Below, piece after piece: positions 6,996 to 13,881 of a stretch of DNA of 13,992 nucleotides (its first letter is position 1; each line of letters opens with the position of its first letter). The translations under genes and the position numbers were made by a program. The stretch is taken from the NCBI GenBank assembly GCA_025966175.1, contig JAOPVN010000540.1:1-13992 (forward strand), read 5' to 3'. The notes beneath the pieces are model-generated. The model was not told the DNA's origin. It did no database searches and saw only the letters and a list, made by a program, of their open reading frames with translations. This DNA is from Modestobacter sp. (GTDB lineage: Bacteria > Actinomycetota > Actinomycetes > Mycobacteriales > Geodermatophilaceae).

Positions 6996-8055
6996 GCAGA
7001 CGGTCGGCCTGGACGTCGCCGGCTGGGTCTGCCCGGTGCCGCTGCGGGACTCACCGACCATCGTCATGGGCCACGGCGGTGGCGGCGCGATGTCGGCGGA
7101 GCTGATCGAGCACCTGTTCCTGCCGGCGTTCGGCGCGGCCGCCGACACCGCGCTCGGCGACTCCGCCGTCGTCCGGGTCGGCCGGAGCCGGCTGGCGTTC
7201 TCCACCGACTCCTTCGTGGTCAAGCCGATGTTCTTCCCCGGCGGGTCGATCGGTGACCTGGCGGTCAACGGCACCGTCAACGACCTGGCCATGGCCGGTG
7301 CGCGGCCGCTGGTGCTGTCGACGGCGTTCATCCTCGAGGAGGGCACCGCGCTGGCCGACATCGGCCGGGTCGCCGAGGCGATGGGGCGCGCCGCGTCGGT
7401 GGCCGGCGTGCGGCTGGTCACCGGCGACACCAAGGTGGTCGACGCCGGTTCGGGGGACGGCGTGTTCGTCAACACCGCCGGCATCGGGGTGGTGCCCGAG
7501 GGGGTCGACATCGCCCCGGGGCGGGCCCGGCCGGGTGACGTCGTGATCGTCAGCGGGGACATCGGTGTGCACGGGGTGGCGGTGATGAGCTGCCGGGAGG
7601 GCCTGGAGTTCGGCACGCCGGTCCGCAGCGACAGCGCAGCGCTGAACGGGCTGGTGGCCGCCATGCTCGCCACCGGCGGGGACGTGCACGTGCTCCGCGA
7701 CCCGACCCGTGGGGGCGTGGCGGCCACGCTCAACGAGATCGCGACGGCGGCCGGGGTGGGCATCGAGCTCGTCGAGCGGGACATGCCGATCCCGCAGGAG
7801 GTGCGCGATGCCTGCGGGCTGCTGGGCCTGGACCCGCTCTACGTCGCCAACGAGGGGAAGCTGGTCGCGTTCGTGGCCCGCGAGGACGCCGATCTGGTCC
7901 TGGCGTCGATGCGCGGCCACGAGCACGGTGTGGGTGCCGTGGTGATCGGTGCCTGTGTCGCCGCGCACCCGGGCATGGTGGTCACCCGGACCGGGCTGGG
8001 CGGCACCCGGGTCGTCGACCTGCCGATCGGCGAGCAGCTGCCCCGGATCTGCTGA
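6988..8055 (+). CDS. hypE: Hydrogenase expression/formation protein HypE
   Basis: HypE takes the carbamoyl group from HypF on its C-terminal cysteine and dehydrates it with ATP to a thiocyanate, the source of the CN ligands. The 355-aa protein has the PurM/AIR-synthase-like fold signatures: MGHGGGGAMSAELI near the N-terminus, STDSFVVKPMFFPGG, GDLAVNGTVNDLAMAGA, TGDTKVVD and RDPTRGGVAATLNEIA. It ends in PRIC with the acceptor cysteine as the last residue, so the active tail is intact. The ATG at 6988 lies inside the end of hypD (8-base overlap), and its TGA directly abuts the ATG of the DUF6390-like gene. Length and motifs are normal for HypE, and the pairing with hypF on the same transcript is as expected. 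Confidence 0.97.
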   Translation: MAEQTVGLDVAGWVCPVPLRDSPTIVMGHGGGGAMSAELIEHLFLPAFGAAADTALGDSAVVRVGRSRLAFSTDSFVVKPMFFPGGSIGDLAVNGTVNDLAMAGARPLVLSTAFILEEGTALADIGRVAEAMGRAASVAGVRLVTGDTKVVDAGSGDGVFVNTAGIGVVPEGVDIAPGRARPGDVVIVSGDIGVHGVAVMSCREGLEFGTPVRSDSAALNGLVAAMLATGGDVHVLRDPTRGGVAATLNEIATAAGVGIELVERDMPIPQEVRDACGLLGLDPLYVANEGKLVAFVAREDADLVLASMRGHEHGVGAVVIGACVAAHPGMVVTRTGLGGTRVVDLPIGEQLPRIC

Positions 8056-8868
8056 ATGGCGCTCACCCCGGGGGAGGCGCTCTTCGCCCGGTACGCCTTC
8101 CCGCCCAACGACCTGGGCCACTGCGGGCCACCGGGCGCGGAGCTGTTGCTGGCCGGCGCCGCCGGCGACGACGACCGGGATCTGCGCGCGCGGCTGGAGC
8201 AGTTCGTGGGGGCGTGGCCCTACCTCGACCTGCTCGCCGGCACCATGGGGGTCGACGACGGCCTGCACCCCGACGTGGTCTCCGCCTACTGGCTGGGCGG
8301 CGCGCTGCTCGACCGGGTGGAGCCGGCGGCGGTCCTCGCGGCGGTCGGGCGGCGGTTCGGTGCGCAGCCGGGGGTCCGCGACCGGCTGGCGGCCCTGGCC
8401 GACGCCCCGGCGGCGCGACCCGACCACCTCTTCCACGTGTTCGTCGTCTACCCGTGGGTGGGGCTGCTCGGGGCGGCCGGTGACGTGCCGCGATCCGTGC
8501 TGGACAGCTGCCGGGTGCGGTGGGGCACCGTCGTCCGGGTCGAGGGCGAGTCCGCCGGTGTGTGGTCACGGTCGCTGACCTGGGACGGCGCGGCGCTCGG
8601 GCTGGATGCCGGTCAGGTCGAGGACTGCCGGTGGAGCCGCGGCCGGCACGCCTTCGTGCGGGAGCTGCGTCCCGGCGACCAGGTGTCACTGCACTGGAAC
8701 TGGGTCTGCGACCGGCTGGACGACGACCGGGTCGCGGAGCTGTCCGCCCGCACGCACGCCCAGCTGACGACGACCAACGCGTGGCTGGCGCGGCGGGACC
8801 GGGCCGAGGAGCAGCCCGGCCGGTCGCCGGCGGGCACCACTGGCAGCGCACGGCGCCGGGCCGGGTGA
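8056..8868 (+). CDS. DUF6390-like hydrogenase-operon protein, 270 aa
   Basis: The product starts ALFARYAFPPNDLGHCGPPGAELL (residues 8-31, with His22 and Cys23). From memory this is the hallmark of the DUF6390 family, found next to hyp genes in actinomycetes; no function is established that I know of. Further on are FHVFVVYPWVGLL, a central region RVRWGTVVRVEGES and LRPGDQVSLHWNWVCDRLDDD, which looks like a compact beta domain, and a polar Arg-rich tail. There is no signal peptide or membrane helix. The ATG immediately follows the hypE stop, with no clear ribosome site, implying translational coupling to hypE. It is the last gene of the operon, followed by strong hairpins. A role in maturation or regulation of the hydrogenase is inferred from position only. 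Confidence 0.85.
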   Translation: MALTPGEALFARYAFPPNDLGHCGPPGAELLLAGAAGDDDRDLRARLEQFVGAWPYLDLLAGTMGVDDGLHPDVVSAYWLGGALLDRVEPAAVLAAVGRRFGAQPGVRDRLAALADAPAARPDHLFHVFVVYPWVGLLGAAGDVPRSVLDSCRVRWGTVVRVEGESAGVWSRSLTWDGAALGLDAGQVEDCRWSRGRHAFVRELRPGDQVSLHWNWVCDRLDDDRVAELSARTHAQLTTTNAWLARRDRAEEQPGRSPAGTTGSARRRAG

Positions 8869-8869
8869 C

Positions 8870-8908
8870 GGCGACAGCCCCGCGGTGGGTCACCACGGGG
8901 CTGTCGCC
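8870..8908. terminator. Bidirectional terminator hairpin between convergent genes
   Basis: A perfect 13-bp inverted repeat, GGCGACAGCCCCG (8870-8882) and CGGGGCTGTCGCC (8896-8908), starts two bases after the last hydrogenase-operon stop. The loop region itself holds GGTG/CACC around a 3-base loop, with one mismatch, so the whole folds as a long hairpin. There is no T-run on either side, as is common in high-GC actinomycetes. It lies between convergent genes, so it probably serves both strands. Confidence 0.75.
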
Positions 8909-8909
8909 G

Positions 8910-8942
8910 GGCGGTGCCGGCCCTGGCTGCCGGCCCACCGCC
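8910..8942. terminator. Second hairpin at the convergent junction, next to the permease stop
   Basis: GGCGGTG (8910-8916) pairs with CACCGCC (8936-8942). Next to it, CCGGC (8917-8921) pairs with GCCGG (8929-8933), leaving a 2-base bulge and a 7-base loop. It begins four bases after the permease stop codon when read on the minus strand, so it is most likely the permease terminator, backed up by the neighbouring larger hairpin. Confidence 0.6.
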
Positions 8943-8946
8943 AGGG

Positions 8947-10452
8947 TCACCTGCCGGCGACGTCCTCCGCCGGCACCTGCGCCGACGTGGCCCGCGCGTC
9001 CGACGGCACGGGCACCGCGGGCGTCCTCGTCCCGGCCGGGGAGGCGATCGGGCGCAGCAGCAGGTAGGTGACCGCTGCCACGAGCGGGCCGGCGAGCAGC
9101 GAGAGGTCCGCGCCGTCCAGGGCGCTGGCGACCGGTGCGGTCCACAGCGTCGTGTTCACGCACAGCAGCGCGGCCAGGAAGCCGAGCAGGAGCGCCGAGA
9201 CGCCCGCCCAGTTGATCCCGTTCCGGTACCAGAAGAGGCCGGCAGGGGTCTCGTCGTGCAGAGCCAGGCCGTCGTAGCGGTTGCGGCGCACCGCGATGTC
9301 GGTCGCGTAGACGGCCATCAGCGGAGCCAGGACGGTGATGCTGAACTGCAGGAAGTTGCTCACCGCGACCAGGAAGTCGGTCGCGAAGGAGGCGTAGGCC
9401 GCCAGGGCGGTGATCAGCACGCCGATGAGGAGCACCGAGCGGACCCGGCTCAGCTTGATGCCCATGCCCTGCTGGTAGAGCCCGGCGGAGTAGGCCAGCA
9501 GCACGTTGTTGGAGACCGCACCGGCGACGACGACGAAGAGGAACAGCGGGTAGAACCACGACGGCACGATCTCGGCGATCGACACCTGCGGGTCGGTCAT
9601 GTCGATCCGGGTGCCCGCCAGCACGCCGAGCAGGGAGATGACCACCGACGGGACCATCCCGCCCAGCGCCGTCCAGCCGGTCACCCGGCCGCGCGAGGAG
9701 GTCGCCGGCAGATACCGGGCGAAGTCCGCCCCGTTGACGTAGGACATCGCGGGCGCGGCGATCAGGGTGAACCCGATGCACAGCGCGGCCAGCAGCGGCG
9801 ACCCGGTCAGCGGCGCGGCGGGGGAGTACCCGAAGTCGGCGCGGCCGACGACGAAGACGCCCAGCAGGACCAGCACGACGCTCATCACGATGCCGAAGGC
9901 CGGGCTGAGCCGGACCATCGTCGCGTGGCCGTAGATGCAGACGGTGAACGTGGCGACGGCCAGCGCCAGCAGGATGATGACCTGGACCGGCACGTTGACC
10001 GGAACGCCGAGCTCACCGACGAGCGCGAAACCGGCAAGCGCGCCGAGGGCGAGGTTGATGGCGCCGTAGACCACCGCGATCACCCACATCACGCCGGACA
10101 TGAACACCCGGTTGGCGCGGATGCCGAAGACCGCGCGGGTGACGACGGCCGACGGCGTCCCGGACGCGAAACCGCTGGTGGCCAGCCAGCCGACGAGTAC
10201 GTAGACCAGGTTGGCCGCGACCACGACGCCGATCGCCTGCGCCAGGGACAGCCCCAGCAGGATCATCGTCCCGCCGAGCACGAAGAACAGGTACAGCATG
10301 TTGGCGGAGAAGAAGATCCAGGCAACGTCGCGGGGACTGCCGTGCCGCTCTTCGGGTGGGACGAAGTCGATGCCCCGCACCTCGACCCGGCCGGCGACGT
10401 CGGTCGCGGCTGTCTCGGTGCGGCCCTGGGCGCCGGTCGTGGTGTCGGACAT
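8947..10452 (-). CDS. NCS1 family permease (cytosine/purine/allantoin-type transporter)
   Basis: The 501-aa product is an integral membrane transporter with about twelve hydrophobic helices. The N-terminal FVPPEERHGSPRDVAWIFFSANM and the following helix, together with SYVNGADFARYLP and VVAGAVSNNVLLAYSAGLYQQ, fit the nucleobase:cation symporter-1 family (PF02133). The exact substrate (cytosine, purine, allantoin, hydantoin or other N-heterocycle) cannot be read from this. The ATG at 10452 is chosen because GAGGAG (plus-strand 10460-10465) lies seven bases upstream and the family's N-terminal region follows soon after; the open frame extends to 10569 but adds only an Arg-rich, non-family segment. 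It is the last gene of the minus-strand module, separated from the NTF2-like gene by 218 bases, so it may also have its own promoter. Confidence 0.9.
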   Translation of the reverse strand: MSDTTTGAQGRTETAATDVAGRVEVRGIDFVPPEERHGSPRDVAWIFFSANMLYLFFVLGGTMILLGLSLAQAIGVVVAANLVYVLVGWLATSGFASGTPSAVVTRAVFGIRANRVFMSGVMWVIAVVYGAINLALGALAGFALVGELGVPVNVPVQVIILLALAVATFTVCIYGHATMVRLSPAFGIVMSVVLVLLGVFVVGRADFGYSPAAPLTGSPLLAALCIGFTLIAAPAMSYVNGADFARYLPATSSRGRVTGWTALGGMVPSVVISLLGVLAGTRIDMTDPQVSIAEIVPSWFYPLFLFVVVAGAVSNNVLLAYSAGLYQQGMGIKLSRVRSVLLIGVLITALAAYASFATDFLVAVSNFLQFSITVLAPLMAVYATDIAVRRNRYDGLALHDETPAGLFWYRNGINWAGVSALLLGFLAALLCVNTTLWTAPVASALDGADLSLLAGPLVAAVTYLLLRPIASPAGTRTPAVPVPSDARATSAQVPAEDVAGR

Positions 10453-10670
10453 GAGCGATCTCCTCGTTGCGGGCGCGGTGTTCCCGCGCGGCCGGTCGTG
10501 CGCTCGCCCGGTCGGGGACCGTCCGGACGATGTCCTGTACACGTGCCGCGGTCGGCGGTCCGGACTCACTCATCCCGGGCCGCGGACGTGGGGCGACACG
10601 TCCCTGCCGGGCCCCGGACGTCCCCCGGAGGAGAGCGCCCGGCACCCGCGGTGCTCGTGGGCGGCGCCGG
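10453..10670 (-). promoter_or_regulatory. Intergenic region upstream of the permease, with paired GTCCGGAC palindromes
   Basis: This 218-base non-coding stretch separates the NTF2-like gene from the permease. It holds a small hairpin just past the NTF2-like stop (GCACC 10642-10646, GGTGC 10650-10654). It also holds two perfect 8-base palindromes GTCCGGAC at 10521-10528 and 10558-10565, with centres 37 bases apart, and a CACGTG between them (10540-10545). Further GGAC/GTCC half-sites surround the first palindrome. No convincing -35/-10 pair is visible. I read it as a likely control region for the permease, at modest confidence. Confidence 0.35.
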
Positions 10671-11105
10671 TCAGCCGGTGAGGGAGGCCAGCGCCTCGTC
10701 CACCCCGACCAGCCGCGACTCGTGGTAGTGGACGAGCCGCCAGCCGGCCGGGGTGCGGCGCAGCACGAAGGAGCAGCGCACCTGGCCGTCGAAGGTCGGC
10801 TCGGCGTCCCGGAGCTTGATCCGGGTGCTGAGCCGGCTGAAACCGAACGCCGCATCGCCCAGCACGGCGACGTCGGTGTGGATCTCGTCCCACTCCGGCA
10901 CCGCCTCGACGTGCCCGGAGACGCCCTGCCAGTAGCGCAGCAGCTCCGCCCAGCCGGTCACCGGGACGACGTGCTCCTCGGGCTGATAGACCAGGCCGGG
11001 GAAGTCGCTGTCCCAGAACTGCTGCCCGGTGGCGAAGTCCAGGGCCTTCATCGACGCCAGCCAGCCGGTGATGGTCTCGCGTACAGCCCGTTCGTCGGTG
11101 CTCAT
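10671..11105 (-). CDS. NTF2/SnoaL-like protein, 144 aa
   Basis: This is a small alpha+beta protein of the nuclear transport factor 2 / SnoaL / ketosteroid-isomerase-like superfamily, judging by length and layout. An N-terminal helix region (VRETITGWLASMKALDFATGQQFWDSDF) is followed by strands around GLVYQPEEHVVPVTGWAELLRYWQG, FGFSRLSTRIKLRD and VRCSFVLRRTPAGWRLVHYHES. The RTPAGWRLVHYHES segment near the end is typical of stand-alone family members that act as enzymes, binding proteins or dehydratases, so the substrate cannot be deduced. The ATG at 11105 has GGAGG eight bases upstream (plus-strand 11114-11118); the alternative ATG at 11144 would overlap the reductase and lacks a ribosome site. 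It follows the reductase by 31 bases and probably shares its transcript. Confidence 0.8.
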   Translation of the reverse strand: MSTDERAVRETITGWLASMKALDFATGQQFWDSDFPGLVYQPEEHVVPVTGWAELLRYWQGVSGHVEAVPEWDEIHTDVAVLGDAAFGFSRLSTRIKLRDAEPTFDGQVRCSFVLRRTPAGWRLVHYHESRLVGVDEALASLTG

Positions 11106-11136
11106 GTGGTGGTCCTCCGCAGCAGTGGGGGTGGGG

Positions 11137-12252
11137 TCAGGCATCGAAGTCCAGGACGACGCGGTCGCTGGTCGGCCTGGCCTGGCAGGTGAGCACGTAG
11201 CCGGCGCCCCGTTCGTCGGCGTCCAGTCCGGTGGCGCGCCGCATGACGAGTGAGCCCTCCACGGTCAGCGCCCGGCAGGTGGCGCAGACGCCGTCCCGGC
11301 AGGAGTAGGGCACCTCGCGGCGCAGCGGGAGCACCGCGTCGAGGACCGACGGCTCGTCGGTGCCCATCCGCAGCGTGGTCTTCTCCCCGCGCACGATGAT
11401 CGTCACCTCACTGTCGACGACGGTGCCGGCGTCCTCCGCGGGCAGGTCGTCGGCCTGGGAGGTGAAGAGCTCGCGGTGGATCGACCGGTCCGGTACCGAC
11501 AGCGCCGTCAGCACCGCCGTCACCTCACCGACGACCTCCTCCGGGCCGCACAGCAGCCACTCGTCGACGCCCGCGGCGGGCAGCGTGGAGGAGACCAGCT
11601 CCCGCAGCAGGTCCCCGCCCAGCCGGCCGGCGAGGTGGTCGCCGGGCAGCGACTCCCGGGAGAGCACGTGGTGCACCGCGAACCGGTCGGGGTGCCGGGC
11701 ACGCAGGTCCTCGAGCTCGGCGCTGAACATGGTGCTGGCCCGGGTCCGGTTGGCGTAGACCAGCGTCACGCGGCTGTGCCGTTCCACCTCGAGCACGCTG
11801 GCGACGTGGGACAGGATCGGGGTGATCCCGCTGCCCACCGCGATGGCGCCGTAGTGCTTGGTGTGCGGCGGCAGCAGGTCCAGGCAGAACCGGCCCATCG
11901 GCGTCATCACGTCCAGCTCGTCACCGGCCCGCAGCTCGGTGGTGGCCCAGGTGGAGAACAGGCCGCCGGGCTGCCGCTTGACACCCACCCGCAGCCGGCC
12001 ACCGGCCGGTGAGCAGATGGAGTAGGTGCGCCGGGTCCGGCCGTCGGGATGGAGCAGCACCAGGTGTTGACCGGGGCGGAAGCGGTACTCCTCACGGAGC
12101 TGCTCGGGCACGGCGAACGTGATGCTCACCGATTCCTCGGTGAGCGGACACACCTCGGCGACCCGCAACCGGTGCAGGGCAGGCGTCCGTCGTCGCGCCA
12201 GTGGGTTGAACGGCGCGACCGCGTCCGCGGCCCGACGGGACTGAGGGGGCAT
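11137..12252 (-). CDS. PaaE/HCR-type oxidoreductase: FAD/NAD(P) reductase with C-terminal 2Fe-2S domain
   Basis: The 371-aa protein passes electrons from NAD(P)H through flavin to a plant-type 2Fe-2S cluster and on to a partner, usually an oxygenase. The FAD-binding domain carries RTYS (75-78) and GVKRQPGGLFSTW (90-102). The nucleotide-binding domain has GSGITP (140-145) and LLCGP (233-237). The C-terminal ferredoxin domain has Cys318-x4-Cys323-x2-Cys326 and Cys356. This order (FNR-like part first, ferredoxin last) is that of PaaE of phenylacetyl-CoA epoxidase and of related reductases. No paaABCD or other oxygenase gene adjoins it, so the partner is unknown. The ATG at 12252 gives a family-like N-terminus; the open frame runs upstream to 12555 but there it overlaps the preceding gene. 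The ribosome site is weak, so coupling to the upstream gene 22 bases away is likely. Confidence 0.92.
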   Translation of the reverse strand: MPPQSRRAADAVAPFNPLARRRTPALHRLRVAEVCPLTEESVSITFAVPEQLREEYRFRPGQHLVLLHPDGRTRRTYSICSPAGGRLRVGVKRQPGGLFSTWATTELRAGDELDVMTPMGRFCLDLLPPHTKHYGAIAVGSGITPILSHVASVLEVERHSRVTLVYANRTRASTMFSAELEDLRARHPDRFAVHHVLSRESLPGDHLAGRLGGDLLRELVSSTLPAAGVDEWLLCGPEEVVGEVTAVLTALSVPDRSIHRELFTSQADDLPAEDAGTVVDSEVTIIVRGEKTTLRMGTDEPSVLDAVLPLRREVPYSCRDGVCATCRALTVEGSLVMRRATGLDADERGAGYVLTCQARPTSDRVVLDFDA

Positions 12253-12274
12253 GGTGCCGGGCTGCCGCTGCCGC

Positions 12275-12742
12275 TCAGGCGCCGAGGCTGGGGACCGACA
12301 GCTCTCCCTCGCCGTCGACGAACCCGTAGTTGCGCATCGGCCCGGTCGGCGGCATGACCTGCTCGTGCTCCTCCTCATCGGTCCACACCGCGGCCTCCAC
12401 GACACCGCTGGCGTCCTTCCACTTCCCGGTGCCGCCCAGGAATGTGTAGACGCCGCCCTGGTAGCCCTCGCGGACGACCCAGTCCACGCGCCCGAAGAGC
12501 TGGTCGCCGTCCTCGTCGTTGCCCTCGATGTGACCGAACCCGCCGGTGACCGCACCTGCGCCCAGGTCGATGTCGTCCACGCCGGCGTAGCGGGTCTTCA
12601 CGTGCACGACGCGGCCGTTCTCGAAGCTGTAGCGGGTGACCATCCAGGTCTCGTAGTTCACACGCCACTGCTCCAGACCGATCTGGACGGGCTTCTCCCA
12701 GTTGGCGGTTCCCGCAGCGGTCATCCGGACCTTCACAACCAT
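12275..12742 (-). CDS. Beta-rich hypothetical protein, 155 aa
   Basis: I do not recognise this protein. It has no cysteine, is acidic overall, and alternates hydrophobic and polar residues in a way that suggests a beta barrel, for example WMVTRYSFENGRVVHVKTRYAG, FGRVDWVVREGY and GVYTFLGGTGKWKDASGVVEA. The GGTGKWKDASGVVE segment recalls the GTGKY-x-ATG phrase of allene-oxide-cyclase/dirigent-like or DUF3224-like barrels, but this is a loose resemblance. There is no signal peptide. The start is uncertain: the ATG at 12742 has GAGG only two bases upstream, the GTG at 12736 has the same GAGG eight bases upstream, and the ATG at 12724 has GAAGG five bases upstream. It is first in the run leading to the reductase and is preceded by a candidate promoter. 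A role as a small-molecule-binding partner of the reductase pathway is speculation. Confidence 0.7.
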   Translation of the reverse strand: MVVKVRMTAAGTANWEKPVQIGLEQWRVNYETWMVTRYSFENGRVVHVKTRYAGVDDIDLGAGAVTGGFGHIEGNDEDGDQLFGRVDWVVREGYQGGVYTFLGGTGKWKDASGVVEAAVWTDEEEHEQVMPPTGPMRNYGFVDGEGELSVPSLGA

Positions 12743-12777
12743 CACCTCTGTCTGCTCGACGACTGTCGTGGTGGCTG

Positions 12778-12806
12778 ATCTCACAGGCGGGGACGAGGCC
12801 GGACAA
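12778..12806 (-). promoter_or_regulatory. Candidate promoter for the minus-strand catabolic-type genes
   Basis: On the minus strand, TTGTCC (plus-strand 12801-12806) and TGAGAT (12778-12783) are separated by 17 bases, a passable SigA-type -35/-10 pair with 4/6 and 3/6 matches. It would start a transcript about 30 bases before the 155-aa protein gene. Just upstream lies an imperfect inverted repeat, TGGC/GCCA with a 6-base spacer (12808-12821), which could be an operator. Both are weak signals. Confidence 0.3.
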
Positions 12807-12831
12807 TTGGCGCAAAAGCCAGTCTTCGGGT

Positions 12832-12844
12832 CGGGGACGCCCCG
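12832..12844 (-). terminator. Short hairpin downstream of the LuxR-type gene
   Basis: CGGGG (12832-12836) and CCCCG (12840-12844) around the loop ACG form a small GC hairpin, 23 bases past the stop of the regulator gene when read on the minus strand. It might partly terminate regulator transcription before the candidate promoter of the next gene. In DNA this GC-rich a 5-bp stem is weak evidence. Confidence 0.25.
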
Positions 12845-12867
12845 TCGGCGGGCGAGCCGGCCGGAGA

Positions 12868-13881
12868 TCAGCGGGGCAGGAGCAGGCCCTCGGCGAGAGC
12901 GCGGGCGACTGCGGCGGACCGGGACCCGACGGCGAGCTTGGCCATGATGTGCTCGACGTGCGCGCGGGCGGTCCGGGTGGTCACCGACAGCTGCTCGGCG
13001 ATCTCGCTGTTGGCGTCCCCGGTGGTCAGGCTGGTCAGCACCTCCAGCTCCCGCCGGGTCAGGCCGTGCACCGTGCCCGCGTCCCGGACGGCAAGGACCG
13101 CGAGTCCGTCGCGGCAGCGGTAGGCCTGGCAGGCGTACCAGCCGCCGTGGGGCCTGGGCCACAGGAAGGCCGCGGTGCGCCGGGGACCGGACAGCACCCG
13201 GTCGACGATGTGCTGGGCGGGCAGGGCCCGGATGGCAGGGTCCGGGCCGGGCGGGGACTGCAGCGGAACGACCTGCCCGTCGGGCTCGACGACGACCACG
13301 CTGCTGTCCGGATCGAGGGTCGTGACCAGCGCCCGGGCCGACTGGAGCGGGTCGAGGATGTTGGCAAGAGCCAGGGAGAGGCCGCCCACGACGGCGCAGG
13401 CCTCGTCCGAGGGGGCCTCCGCGCTGGCCCCGGACAGCATCAGGAAGCCGGTGTGCCGGCCGTCGGGTGTGTGCAGGACGCTGACCATGCCCTCGTAGAG
13501 CCCCTGGGCGCGGCCGTACTCGGCGATGCCGCGCAGGCTCATGGGGTCGACCGGCAGGTCACGCTCCCGCAGCGGCCAGCCGGTGCGGGGCATGCCGAAG
13601 GGCTCGATGAGCTCGGTCTGCCACGCGGGGCTGAGCAGGTAGTCCACGAAGCCGTCCTGGTAACCGCGGCTGACGATCGGCGTACGTGCGCCGGAGACGT
13701 TCGTCGAGGAGCTGGTCACGATGCCGGCGTCGAAGGGGAACACCCGTCGTAGCTGGTCGAGGACCTCGTCCATCCGGTCGGCGACCGGGGCGAAGGACGT
13801 CACGATCCCCGCCACCTTCGTGACGACCTCGACCGACCTGCTGCTGAGCGGGATGCTCTGCCACGGCGGCATGCCGGCCAT
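12868..13881 (-). CDS. LuxR-type transcriptional regulator with N-terminal sensor-like region
   Basis: The C-terminal 62 residues (274-335 of 337) form a clear LuxR/NarL helix-turn-helix: LTRRELEVLTSLTTGDANSEIAEQ, then LSVTTRTARAHVEHIMAKLAVGSRSAAVARA. The long N-terminal part (about 1-200) resembles a GAF-like ligand-binding domain (FPFDAGIVTSSSTN, GFLMLSGASAEAPSDEACAVVGGLSLALANIL), though the assignment is by eye. There is no receiver-domain aspartate pattern, so it is probably a one-component sensor. The frame is open to 13944, but the ATG at 13881 has GGGGG four bases upstream (AGGGGGTCTC) and is preferred. A weak -35/-10-like pair (TTCACC, 17 bases, CACTAT) overlaps the more upstream ATG, which also favours the later start. 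It lies upstream of, and in line with, the 155-aa protein, reductase, NTF2-like and permease genes and may control them. Confidence 0.88.
   Translation of the reverse strand: MAGMPPWQSIPLSSRSVEVVTKVAGIVTSFAPVADRMDEVLDQLRRVFPFDAGIVTSSSTNVSGARTPIVSRGYQDGFVDYLLSPAWQTELIEPFGMPRTGWPLRERDLPVDPMSLRGIAEYGRAQGLYEGMVSVLHTPDGRHTGFLMLSGASAEAPSDEACAVVGGLSLALANILDPLQSARALVTTLDPDSSVVVVEPDGQVVPLQSPPGPDPAIRALPAQHIVDRVLSGPRRTAAFLWPRPHGGWYACQAYRCRDGLAVLAVRDAGTVHGLTRRELEVLTSLTTGDANSEIAEQLSVTTRTARAHVEHIMAKLAVGSRSAAVARALAEGLLLPR

Noticed and set aside
7051..8436. 461-aa minus-strand open frame opposite hypE and the DUF6390-like gene
   Set aside because: Antisense to an intact HypE with all motifs; no domain of its own.
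10453..10569. 39-residue N-terminal extension of the permease
   Set aside because: Arg/Pro-rich with no family match; the ATG at 10452 has a GAGGAG seven bases upstream.
8914..10728. 604-aa plus-strand open frame opposite the permease
   Set aside because: Repetitive Gln/Asp/Arg/Gly-rich antisense of a membrane protein gene; it also begins inside the terminator hairpin.
11106..11144. Earlier ATG for the NTF2-like gene
   Set aside because: It would overlap the reductase end and has no ribosome site, whereas the ATG at 11105 has GGAGG at good spacing.
11137..12252. Phenylacetate (paa) degradation operon
   Set aside because: Only the reductase resembles PaaE; no paaA, B, C or D genes are present, so a phenylacetate role is not supported.
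12253..12555. 101-residue N-terminal extension of the reductase
   Set aside because: Ser/Arg-rich sequence that overlaps the 155-aa protein gene in another frame; the FAD domain begins naturally after the ATG at 12252.
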